The notes beneath the pieces are model-generated. The model was not told the origin of the DNA. It saw only the letters and a program-made list of their open reading frames with translations, and searched no databases. A stretch of 22,757 nt of DNA. Origin: Acidobacteriota bacterium. Lineage in GTDB: Bacteria; Acidobacteriota; Vicinamibacteria; Vicinamibacterales; Fen-181. A program made the translations under genes and the position numbers. Below, piece by piece: positions 1 to 6,863 of the stretch; the first letter of the stretch is position 1, and each line of letters starts with the position of its first letter. Location: assembly GCA_021779795.1 (NCBI GenBank), contig JAJXZZ010000007.1:1-22757 (forward strand), written 5' to 3'.

Positions 1-2
1 AG

Positions 3-59
3 AGGGGGCGAAGCCGCCGCAAGCGCAAGGCCGCGCGGCCTGCTGAAGCCACGTCATGA
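3..59 (+). CDS. Probable C-terminal tail of a gene entering from the left edge
   Basis: The frame starting at base 3 reads 18 codons, RGRSRRKRKAARPAEATS, then TGA at 57-59. A short Arg/Lys-rich end followed by an Ala/Pro/Ser tail is common at the C-terminus of bacterial nucleic-acid-binding proteins, but 18 residues cannot name a family. The other two plus-strand frames give less protein-like text, and one of them stops at 44-46. A 14-bp palindrome (28-41) lies inside the tail. This could also be non-coding; the call rests on composition only. Confidence 0.3.
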   Translation, partial: RGRSRRKRKAARPAEATS

Positions 60-280
60 CGGCCGGCTGTGGGCGGTGCCGAATTCGTGGACGCGCAGAC
101 GCGCCCACCGGTCCTTGGAAAACCGCTCCGCGGTTTCCCACACCGTCCACAGCCCATCACCATCTTTAGGAACCGGAGACCGACCGGGAGCGGAGACTCC
201 CGTGGCGAGCGACCCGCCGACGACAACTATCCGCGCAGCCCCCAGCTCGCGGCGGCACCGTTCGTTGACTCTTCGTCGCT
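60..280. other. Intergenic stretch with no recognised gene
   Basis: Together with the repeat that follows, this makes about 300 bases without a convincing gene. Two overlapping plus-strand frames run through it but are Pro/Arg/Ser-rich and continue as antisense of the S9-M1 gene, so I do not call them. The only structures seen are the hairpin at 117-139 and weak similarity of 135-155 to DnaA-box-like text, too degenerate to call. Confidence 0.6.
117..139. terminator. Hairpin, possible terminator of the leftward S9-M1 transcript
   Basis: GGAAAACCGC and GCGGTTTCC face each other across a 3-nt loop (TCC). This gives about nine pairs with one bulged A. It lies downstream of the minus-strand S9-M1 gene, and in that direction the 3' arm carries four U residues, but no U tract follows the stem. 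It may be a terminator or an incidental hairpin. Confidence 0.25.
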
Positions 281-360
281 CGACTTCTCACCCCGTCCTC
301 CGACTTCTCACCCCGTCCTCCGACTTCTCATCCCGTCCTCCGACTCCTCATCCCGTCCTC
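281..360. repeat. Four head-to-tail copies of a 20-bp minisatellite
   Basis: Copies at 281-300 and 301-320 are identical (CGACTTCTCACCCCGTCCTC). The copy at 321-340 differs at one base, and the copy at 341-360 at two. The first five bases of another unit (CGACT) follow at 361-365 and run into the TAG stop of the S9-M1 gene, whose complement is CTA at 364-366. A degenerate copy may precede the array near 262-280. The period is not a multiple of three, so the array is not a coding repeat. It would be transcribed as the start of the 3' untranslated region of the S9-M1 mRNA. Confidence 0.97.
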
Positions 361-363
361 CGA

Positions 364-3300
364 CTACCTGCTCACGTCCACGTAATACAAGTCCGTCGCC
401 ACCTCGAATTCGCCCTCCGGGATCGGCGTCCGCATCGTCTGCCACTCGGTCGTCGGGTGGAGCGTCTGCCAGGCCCCCCTGCGGCCCGCCTTGATCGGCA
501 TGTCGAACCCCTTCACGCCCGCCGTCCAGCGGTAGGCCACCAGCCCGTCGCCCAGGAACTCCAGGTCCAGCGTCGGCAGCGGCCCCTGCCTCAGGTACTC
601 GTCGAAGATCGGCGTCAGGTCGCGCCCGGTCTGGCGGTTGAAGAACGCCACCATGTCCGCCGTCGTGATCGTCTCGTACTCGAAGTGCTGGAAGCACGCC
701 TTGATGAGCGCGAACCACCGGGCATCGTCGTCGATCACGTGGCGCAGCGTGTTCAGGAAGAGCGCCCCCTTGAAGTACTGATCCTGTGACGGCGTCCGGT
801 TGATCCCCGGCTCCGTGATGATCGGCTGGCGGTTGCGCACCTTCGGCTTGTAGCCGTTCAGGTACCTCATCGCGTCGGCATAGCCCCAGAGGCGTTCGAC
901 GTAGAGTCCCTCCATGTAGGTGGCCCAGCCCTCGTGGATCCACATGTCCGAGACGTCGGCCGCGGTCACGGCGTTGCCGAACCACTCGTGCGCGCTCTCG
1001 TGGACGATGATGAAGTCGAAGCGCGGGCTGATGCCGACGCCGGTCCAGTCGCGCTCGAGATACCCGTTGGCGAAGTGGTTGCCGTACGTGACCGCGCTCT
1101 GGTGCTCCATGCCCGAGTAGGGGGCCTCCACCAGCTTGTAGCCGTCGCGCGCGAACGGGTAGCGGCCGAAGTAGTGCTCGTACGCCTCGATCATCGGCCG
1201 GGCCTGCGCGAACTGCCGCTTCGCCTTGTCGAGGCTCTCGGGCAGGCAGTAGAAGTCGAGCGGGAGCCCGTCGGCCGTGTCCGAGAAGTGCGCGTAGTCG
1301 CCGATGTTCAGCGAGACGTCGTAGTTGTTGATCGGGTACTGGACGAGCCAGTCCCAGCGCGTGTAGCCGTCGCCCAGGTCGGTCTTGCCCAGGAACTTCC
1401 CGTTCGACACGTCCGCCAGGCCGTTCGGGATCGAGACGCGGATCGTCATGCGCTCGACTTCGTCGCGCTGCTGGTCCTTGTTCGGCCACCAGATGCTCGC
1501 CCCGACGCCCTGGCACGCGGTGTTGATCCACGGCCGCCCGGCCGGGTCCTTGCCGAACGTGATGCCGCCGAACCGGCCCGCCGACCTGGGGTGACCCGAG
1601 TAGGAGAAGTCGATCGAGTAGACGCGCCCCTTGCGGAGGGTCTCGGGAAAGTCCACGAAGACGGCCCCCGAGTCGCGCTCGTAGGCGAGCGCCGTCGTGC
1701 CGAGCAGGATCTGGTCCACCTGCAGGGCGTCGGCCAGGTCGAGCTGGATGCGCGTGGCGTCGCTCAGCATGCGGAAGCGGATCGTGTTCTTCCCGCTGAC
1801 GAACTGCTTCGCGGGATCCACGCGGATGTCGAGGTCGTAGGACAGCAGGTCGTTGTTCGCGCGGTACTGGCCGTAGGCGCCGCGCAGGATGTCGGCGTGC
1901 GTCGGCTCGCGGCGCGCGGCCGACGGCGGCGCACCCATGCGGTATTCCTTCGGCGGATCGACGCCGAGCAGCCACGTCACGAAGTAGTCCCACCGCCGCC
2001 GCGTCATGTAGGCCGACGCCGAGCCGTAGCCGTGGCCCTGGTTCGGCAGGATGACGAGGTCGAAGTCCTTGTTCGCCTTGATGAGCGCGTCCGCCACGAG
2101 CAGCGTCTGGCAGGGCGGGACGTTCATGTCCATGCTGCCGTGGGCGAGCATCAGGTGGCCTTGCAGGTGTCCGGCGAACGCCTGGTTGGCCTCGGCCGCG
2201 TAGTTGTCGGCGCCGTCCGCGCCCCGCGCGAGCAGCCCCTGGCACCGCTCGCCCCAGTCGTCCTCGTTCAGGCGCTGGTCGTGGTTGCCCGACTCGGCGA
2301 TGCCGACCTGGAAGAACCCGGGGAAGCGGAACATCGCCGTCGTCGTCGCGAACCCGCCGCCCGAATGGCCCCAGATCCCGGCGCGCGACAGGTCGATCCA
2401 CGGGAACCTCGCGGCCAGTTCCTTCATTCCCGCGATCTGATCGGGGATGGTGTTGTCGCGTCCCATGGCGCCGTAGTACGCGCCGTGGAACGCCTTCGAT
2501 CGTCCCGGCGTCCCCATCCCGTCGATGGTGACGACGACGAAGCCCAGCTCGGCGAGCGCCTGGCGGTCGCCGCGGGCCGCGGCGAAGGCGCGGCTGCCGG
2601 TGGACCCGGCCTGCGGGCCGGGGTAGACGTTGTTGACGATCGGGTACTTTCGCGACGGATCGAAGTTGGTCGGGCGGAAGAGCAGGCCGTAGAGGTCGGT
2701 CTTGCCGTCCCGCGCCTTCACGCGGATGGGGACCGGCGGCTGCCAGCCGATCGCGCGCAGGCGCGAGATGTCCGCCTTCTCGAGCATCATCACGAAATGG
2801 CCGTCGCCGTCGCGGAGGGCGACGGCCGGCTCCCGGTCGGGCCGCGAGAAGGTGTCCACGAGATAGCGGCCCGACGGGGAGATCTGGACGACGTGATCCG
2901 ACGCCAGCGGCGTGAGCGGCGTGTAGCCGGTTCCGTCGAGGGCGATCCGGTAAGCGTGCCTGTAGCAGGGATCTTCGCCGGGCTCGCGCCCCTGCGCCTC
3001 GAACCAGATCGTCCGTCCCCGCTCGTCCACCCGCAGCAGCCGCATCACGGGCCCCTCGCCCGACGTCACCTGCCGCTCCCGGCCGGTGGCCACGTCGCGA
3101 ACCCACAGGTTCCAGTCCCGGACGAACGCCGTCTTCGTGCCGTCGGGGGAGGGGACGTCCGGGCGAAGCCGGCCTCGCCCGCGTCCCTGGCCGGCGTTCG
3201 GCGCCGGAACGGCGGAGGGGGCCGCGCCGGTGTCGGCGCAGCGGGCGCCGCCGGCGTCGCAGCGGTAGCGGCGCCCCTCGACGTCGAACCAGACCGAGTG

Positions 3301-3708
3301 CCGGTCGGGCGTGAAATCGAACGACGTGAACGGCAGCGCGTGGGGCGCCACGTCGCGGCCCAGGACGGCGGAGAGCGCGGCGGCGAGGCGAGCGTGGTCG
3401 AACGCGGGCGTGCGCGTGCGCAGCGCGGGATCGACGAATTCGAACTCGTAGCCGTCCGGCACCTGGTAGCGATACCAGAAACGATCGCCGGGCAGCCAGT
3501 GCGCCGACACCTCGCCCCCGATGACGAGCGGGTTGACGTTGGCCGGGAGCAGGCGCTCGGCGCGGGCATAGTCGGCCGCGGTGAGGGCGCGCGCGGGTTG
3601 GGCCGGCTTCGGCTGCGCGGAGAGCGGAGCGGCCGACGCCGCCAGCGCCGCGGCGCACGAGAGGGCCAGCGACCAACGTCGGGAACGGGAGCGATCGAGG
3701 CGAGGCAT
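364..3708 (-). CDS. Secreted S9 (DPP-IV-like) peptidase fused to M1 aminopeptidase
   Basis: This 1114-aa protein should remove residues or dipeptides from peptide N-termini outside the cytoplasm. A signal peptide (about 1-31, ending LSAQ) leads into a DPP-IV-type propeller (about 45-320) and an S9 alpha/beta-hydrolase domain (about 325-585). The nucleophile motif is GHSGGG (S449), with Asp527 in HGSMDMN and His559 in NQGHG. From about 605 an M1 domain begins (ADILRGAYGQYR), with exopeptidase motif GMEHQ (866-870), HESAHEW zinc site (H903, E904, H907) and third ligand E926 after exactly 18 residues. Both active sites look complete. The M1 part has no signal peptide of its own and joins where one would normally end, so a genuine gene fusion is more likely than a lost stop codon. 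The propeller is short for DPP-IV and contains a Gly/Arg stretch (173-182). No clear Shine-Dalgarno precedes the ATG, and no in-frame alternative start exists nearby. Confidence 0.93.
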   Translation of the reverse strand: MPRLDRSRSRRWSLALSCAAALAASAAPLSAQPKPAQPARALTAADYARAERLLPANVNPLVIGGEVSAHWLPGDRFWYRYQVPDGYEFEFVDPALRTRTPAFDHARLAAALSAVLGRDVAPHALPFTSFDFTPDRHSVWFDVEGRRYRCDAGGARCADTGAAPSAVPAPNAGQGRGRGRLRPDVPSPDGTKTAFVRDWNLWVRDVATGRERQVTSGEGPVMRLLRVDERGRTIWFEAQGREPGEDPCYRHAYRIALDGTGYTPLTPLASDHVVQISPSGRYLVDTFSRPDREPAVALRDGDGHFVMMLEKADISRLRAIGWQPPVPIRVKARDGKTDLYGLLFRPTNFDPSRKYPIVNNVYPGPQAGSTGSRAFAAARGDRQALAELGFVVVTIDGMGTPGRSKAFHGAYYGAMGRDNTIPDQIAGMKELAARFPWIDLSRAGIWGHSGGGFATTTAMFRFPGFFQVGIAESGNHDQRLNEDDWGERCQGLLARGADGADNYAAEANQAFAGHLQGHLMLAHGSMDMNVPPCQTLLVADALIKANKDFDLVILPNQGHGYGSASAYMTRRRWDYFVTWLLGVDPPKEYRMGAPPSAARREPTHADILRGAYGQYRANNDLLSYDLDIRVDPAKQFVSGKNTIRFRMLSDATRIQLDLADALQVDQILLGTTALAYERDSGAVFVDFPETLRKGRVYSIDFSYSGHPRSAGRFGGITFGKDPAGRPWINTACQGVGASIWWPNKDQQRDEVERMTIRVSIPNGLADVSNGKFLGKTDLGDGYTRWDWLVQYPINNYDVSLNIGDYAHFSDTADGLPLDFYCLPESLDKAKRQFAQARPMIEAYEHYFGRYPFARDGYKLVEAPYSGMEHQSAVTYGNHFANGYLERDWTGVGISPRFDFIIVHESAHEWFGNAVTAADVSDMWIHEGWATYMEGLYVERLWGYADAMRYLNGYKPKVRNRQPIITEPGINRTPSQDQYFKGALFLNTLRHVIDDDARWFALIKACFQHFEYETITTADMVAFFNRQTGRDLTPIFDEYLRQGPLPTLDLEFLGDGLVAYRWTAGVKGFDMPIKAGRRGAWQTLHPTTEWQTMRTPIPEGEFEVATDLYYVDVSR

Positions 3709-3758
3709 ATCGCGTTCGGGTTCGGGGAAGAATCGAGGTGGCGAGCGACGATATTCGG

Positions 3759-3769
3759 CACATCATACA
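3759..3769 (-). promoter_or_regulatory. Candidate -10 region for the S9-M1 gene
   Basis: Read on the minus strand this is TGTATGATGTG, containing TATGAT (five of six matches to TATAAT) about 53 bp upstream of the ATG. The same 11 bases occur just upstream of the nucleoside kinase gene (18076-18086). No convincing -35 hexamer is visible at the usual distance. Inference from sequence only. Confidence 0.45.
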
Positions 3770-3831
3770 CAAGCGGGCGGCGGTCGAAGCGGGAAAGGGG
3801 GCCGGCGCGCGGCGGACGAGGGAGCTGAGGA

Positions 3832-3837
3832 TAGAAT
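3832..3837 (+). promoter_or_regulatory. Candidate -10 (TAGAAT) for the M20 operon
   Basis: TAGAAT ends ten bases before the ATG of the M20 hydrolase. Initiation about seven bases downstream would leave a leader of only a few nucleotides. The region also contains a weak GAGG/AGGG ribosome-binding candidate, so a promoter further upstream with a normal leader is the alternative. Confidence 0.35.
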
Positions 3838-3847
3838 AGGGCTCGCG

Positions 3848-5125
3848 ATGTCAGAACTGCCTCGAGTCAACGCCGCCCGGCTGCGCGCCCGCATCGAGAG
3901 CCTGAGCCGCTTCGGGCGCCGGCCGGGCGGGACGTTCGAGCACGGCGTGACGCGCGTCGCCTTCTCGGAGGCCGACAGGGGGGCCCGGGCCTGCCTGACG
4001 GGCTGGATGCGGGCGGCCGGTCTCGCGGTGCGCGTGGACGAGGCGGCCAACCTGGTCGGCCGCAGCCCCGGCAGCGACGACTCGGCGTCTCCGATCCTCG
4101 TCGGGTCGCACATCGACACGGTCGTGGAGGCGGGCAACTTCGACGGCGCGCTCGGGGTCGTCGCTGCGCTCGAGGTGGCGGAGGCCCTGACCGGAGGGCG
4201 CGGGGCGACGCGTCACCCGGTCGAGGTCGTCGTATGGACGAACGAGGAGGGCGTGGCCTACGGCGACGGGCTGTGCGGCAGCCGGGCGGCGGCGGGGGAG
4301 TGCACCGACGGCGAACTGGACAAGGTGTGGCACGGAGCGCGCAAGGCTGACGCGCTCCGGTCGCTGGGCGGCCGGCCGGACCGTGTCGGCCTGGCGCGCC
4401 GGGCGCCGGGGTCCGTGCACGCCTATCTCGAACTGCACGTCGAGCAGGGGGGCGTGCTCGATCACGCCGGCATCCCCGTCGGCATCGTCGAGGGGATTGT
4501 CGCGATTCACCGCTACGAGTGCGTCGTCCGCGGAGAGGCCAACCATGCCGGGACGACGCCGATGGCCGATCGGCGAGACGCGCTCATCGCGGCCGCGCGC
4601 CTGGTCGAGGCGGTGCGCGACGTGGCGACGGGGGAGCCCGGGCGGCAGGTGGGCACGGTCGGGCGACTCGAGGTGGCGCCCAACGCGCCGAACGTCGTGC
4701 CGGGCGAGGTTCGGCTGACGGTCGAGCTGCGGGACCTGTCGGAGGAGAAGCTGGAGCGGCTGGCCCGAGACCTCACCGCCCGCGCCGGCGCGATCGCGTC
4801 GGCCACCGGGACCGCGATCGAGATGGTGCCGTCGAGCCGTCACCAGCCGGCGCTCGCGTCGCCGGGCGTGCGGGCGGCGATTGCCGAGGCCGCCGACGCG
4901 CTGGGCGTCGCGCACCTGTCGCTGCCGAGCGGCGCGGGGCACGACGCGCAGATGGTGGCCCGGTTCGCGCCGATGGGCATGATCTTCGTGCCGTCGGCCG
5001 GCGGCGTCAGCCACTCGCCGCGCGAGCGGACGTCGTGGGAGGATTGCGCGCTGGGCGCCGACGTCCTGCTCGGCAGCGTGCTCGGCGTCGATCGGCTTCG
5101 GTTCGACGGGCCGTCGGGGATATGA
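3848..5125 (+). CDS. M20-family N-carbamoyl-L-amino acid hydrolase / allantoate amidohydrolase
   Basis: A 425-aa cytoplasmic metal-dependent amidohydrolase of the M20 carbamoylase branch, which releases ammonia and CO2 from carbamoylated amino acids, ureidopropionate or allantoate. Expected metal ligands are present: H88 (GSHIDT), D99 (NFDGALG), E133/E134 (TNEEG), H197 (LHVEQG) and H389 (GVSHSPRE). The dimerisation lid carries NHAGTTPM (232-239). Length matches the family (about 410-430). The frame is open far upstream, but this ATG is chosen because homologous sequence begins here and the upstream part is antisense to the S9-M1 gene. It is divergent from S9-M1 and leads a four-gene run. Carbamoylase and allantoate hydrolase cannot be separated from motifs, and no hydantoinase or allantoinase neighbour is visible. 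Confidence 0.9.
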   Translation: MSELPRVNAARLRARIESLSRFGRRPGGTFEHGVTRVAFSEADRGARACLTGWMRAAGLAVRVDEAANLVGRSPGSDDSASPILVGSHIDTVVEAGNFDGALGVVAALEVAEALTGGRGATRHPVEVVVWTNEEGVAYGDGLCGSRAAAGECTDGELDKVWHGARKADALRSLGGRPDRVGLARRAPGSVHAYLELHVEQGGVLDHAGIPVGIVEGIVAIHRYECVVRGEANHAGTTPMADRRDALIAAARLVEAVRDVATGEPGRQVGTVGRLEVAPNAPNVVPGEVRLTVELRDLSEEKLERLARDLTARAGAIASATGTAIEMVPSSRHQPALASPGVRAAIAEAADALGVAHLSLPSGAGHDAQMVARFAPMGMIFVPSAGGVSHSPRERTSWEDCALGADVLLGSVLGVDRLRFDGPSGI

Positions 5126-5162
5126 TGGGCCCTTCCGACACCTGACACGAGCGAGGATGCCC

Positions 5163-5783
5163 ATGACGCTTCGAAGGATTGCGCTCGCCGCGCTCCTGCC
5201 GGCGGCGGTCGCCGGTCTCGGCGCGGGGCCGATGGCGCCGCGCGCGCCGCAGGCGGCCCCGGCGCCGCTGGCGATTGGCGCGACGGTCCCGGCCGACGTG
5301 ACGCTGACCGACATCTACGGCAAGACGCACACGCTCGGCGACTACCGGGGCAAGGTGGTGTTCGTCCACTTCTGGTCGATCGTCTGCCCGTACGAGAAGC
5401 TGGCCGAGCCCAGGTGCATCGCGATCCAGAAGGACTACGGCGACAAGGGGGTCGTCGAGATCGCGATCAACGCGAACCAGCGGGAGCTGAAGAGCGACGG
5501 CGGCGAGCCGTACGCCAACTTGCGGGCGCACGTGGAACAGGCCGGCGTGAACTTCCTGGTCACCGTCGATCCGGGCAACAAGGTGACCGACGTGTTCGGG
5601 GGCCAGAGCACGCCGCACTGTTTCATCATCGACCGCGAGGGCGTGCTCCGCTACTCGGGCGCCCTCGACGACGACCCGCGCGGCGTGAAGGGGGCGAGCG
5701 CCGTGTCGTACGTCCGCGAGGCGCTCGACGCCGTCCTGGCGGGCCGGCCGGTGGCAACGCCGGTCACCAAGCCCTATGGTTGA
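5163..5783 (+). CDS. Secreted redoxin/thioredoxin-fold protein with single-Cys CPYE site
   Basis: A 206-aa AhpC/TSA-like protein. A hydrophobic N-terminus (about 1-30) is a signal peptide or membrane anchor. The redoxin core follows: TLTDIYGKTHTLGDYRGK, then the active-site strand VVFVHFWSIVCPYE, a cis-Pro region (STPHCF) and FIIDREG. In place of the usual CxxC there is CPYE, so C75 lacks its close partner; further cysteines are C85 and C153. It may work like a one- or two-Cys peroxiredoxin or bind a ligand instead of reducing disulfides. I chose ATG 5163 because GAGG at 5153-5156 sits six bases before it; ATG 5157 gives two more residues. It follows the M20 gene by 37 bp and precedes a TlpA-like gene, suggesting an envelope thiol-redox pair. 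Confidence 0.85.
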   Translation: MTLRRIALAALLPAAVAGLGAGPMAPRAPQAAPAPLAIGATVPADVTLTDIYGKTHTLGDYRGKVVFVHFWSIVCPYEKLAEPRCIAIQKDYGDKGVVEIAINANQRELKSDGGEPYANLRAHVEQAGVNFLVTVDPGNKVTDVFGGQSTPHCFIIDREGVLRYSGALDDDPRGVKGASAVSYVREALDAVLAGRPVATPVTKPYG

Positions 5784-5876
5784 AGCGTGAAGAGATAGCC
5801 TCTCGTGAAGAGGCACGCGGAACGGATTGGCGTCCGGGCGGCGCTCGCGCGGCGCGAAGGGGAGAGGGTCGGGAGC

Positions 5877-6422
5877 ATGACGAGCAGGCGGTGGGTGGCG
5901 GCGGTGGCGGTGTCGATGGCGGTGCTGGCGGTCGGCGTCACGAGCGCCCAGGCGGCGGAGCCCGACGTTCGTGTCGTCGATTTGAAAGGGCTCGACGCGG
6001 CGCTGGCCTCGCATAGGGGCGAGGCGGTGCTGCTCAACTTCTGGGCCATCTGGTGCGAGCCGTGCGTGGCGGAGCTGCCCGACCTGCTCGAGGTCGGCCG
6101 CCAGTTCAAGGGGCGGCACGGCGTCGTGCTGACGGTGTCCTACGACCTGATGGTTCCCGGCGTCACGCCCGACGAGGCCCTGAAGCAGGTGAAGGCGTTC
6201 GTCGCGGCCCGGAAGATCGACGCGCCCGTCTACGTCTACAACGCCCCCGACTACGACGCCATCAACCAGCGCTTCGGCCTGCCCGGGCCGGTGCCCATGA
6301 CCGTCGCCATCGACGCCAGCGGCGAGGTGGTGGACCGCCATCCGGGCAAGGCCGGCAGAGCCGGCTTCGTCGCCATGATGCGGAAGGCGCTGGGCGCCGC
6401 CGGCGGCGCGGGGCCGCGGTAG
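5877..6422 (+). CDS. TlpA/ResA-like periplasmic thioredoxin
   Basis: A 181-aa exported thioredoxin-fold protein expected to reduce disulfides in envelope proteins. Residues 1-27 form a signal peptide (VAAVAVSMAVLAVGV core, ending AQA). The active site is FWAIWCEPC, with C60 and C63, preceded by VLLNF; the cis-proline is P140 in GPVPM. The insert between helix and strand typical of TlpA/ResA is present (about 95-120). The frame extends upstream to 5805, but that would put 24 charged residues before the signal peptide; ATG 5877 has GGAGAGGG at 5861-5868, eight bases away, so it is preferred. It lies 93 bp after the redoxin gene and 56 bp before the PAS gene, all on one strand. Confidence 0.9.
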   Translation: MTSRRWVAAVAVSMAVLAVGVTSAQAAEPDVRVVDLKGLDAALASHRGEAVLLNFWAIWCEPCVAELPDLLEVGRQFKGRHGVVLTVSYDLMVPGVTPDEALKQVKAFVAARKIDAPVYVYNAPDYDAINQRFGLPGPVPMTVAIDASGEVVDRHPGKAGRAGFVAMMRKALGAAGGAGPR

Positions 6423-6478
6423 GCGGCCGCCCGGTGCGCGCGTCCCTGGTCCGGACACCTCTGTTCGAGGGCAACGTG

Positions 6479-6814
6479 ATGGAACCCAATTGGGCCGAGG
6501 AGCTGCCCGTCGCCGTCACCGTGACGAGGGCCGACGGGACGATCGTGGCGATGAACGAGCGGTCGCGCCAGGCGTATGCCGCCGACGGGGGAGGCGCGCT
6601 CGTCGGGCGGCGCGTCTTCGACTGCCATCCCGAGCGGGCGATCGACAAGACGCGCGCGCTGTTCGCCGCGCAGCAGCCGAACCACTACACCATCCGCAAG
6701 AACGGCCAGCGGAAGATCATCCACCAGCTGCCCTGGTTCGAGGGTGGCGAGTTCGCCGGGTTCGTCGAGATCTCGATCCCGGTCCCGGACGAGTTGCCCC
6801 ACTTCGAGCGGTAG
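6479..6814 (+). CDS. Small stand-alone PAS-domain protein
   Basis: A 111-aa single-domain protein. The N-terminal part reads like a PAS core: VAVTVTRADGTIVAMNERSR, then VGRRVFDCHPE and a C-terminal strand region (FAGFVEISIPVPDELPHF). The DCHPE motif and the YTIRKNGQRKIIHQ segment resemble small PAS proteins usually annotated as sensory or diguanylate-cyclase-like, but no output domain (kinase, GGDEF, HTH) is attached. It may bind a small ligand or act as a partner subunit. The start is supported by GAGGG at 6467-6471, seven bases upstream. It is last in the M20-redoxin-TlpA run and is followed by a hairpin. Ligand and partner are unknown. Confidence 0.75.
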   Translation: MEPNWAEELPVAVTVTRADGTIVAMNERSRQAYAADGGGALVGRRVFDCHPERAIDKTRALFAAQQPNHYTIRKNGQRKIIHQLPWFEGGEFAGFVEISIPVPDELPHFER

Positions 6815-6821
6815 GGGTCGG

Positions 6822-6850
6822 CAGGGGTCGGAAGACCGCTCCGACCCCTG
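6822..6850. terminator. Hairpin between convergent PAS and M14 A genes
   Basis: CAGGGGTCGGA (6822-6832) pairs perfectly with TCCGACCCCTG (6840-6850) over a 7-nt loop, an 11-bp GC-rich stem directly after the PAS stop and 13 bp before the M14 A stop. No T run follows in either direction, so it is at best a bidirectional or Rho-assisted end. The left arm partly duplicates GGGGTCGG, which also occurs at 6814-6821. Confidence 0.5.
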
Positions 6851-6863
6851 TCACCCTGTCGGC

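Noticed and set aside
130..160. Possible DnaA boxes or replication origin near TTTCCCACA and GTCCACA
   Set aside because: Matches to TTATCCACA are at best seven of nine, with no AT-rich unwinding region or dnaA/dnaN genes.
281..360. CRISPR array
   Set aside because: Units are directly adjacent with no spacers, so this is a tandem repeat.
934..3828. Long plus-strand open frame of 964 codons opposite the S9-M1 gene
   Set aside because: Antisense shadow caused by high GC: low-complexity Arg/Val/Ala text without domains, whereas the minus strand encodes two complete peptidases.
5805..5876. Earlier start for the TlpA-like gene
   Set aside because: Would place 24 charged residues ahead of a normal signal peptide, and the ribosome site fits 5877.
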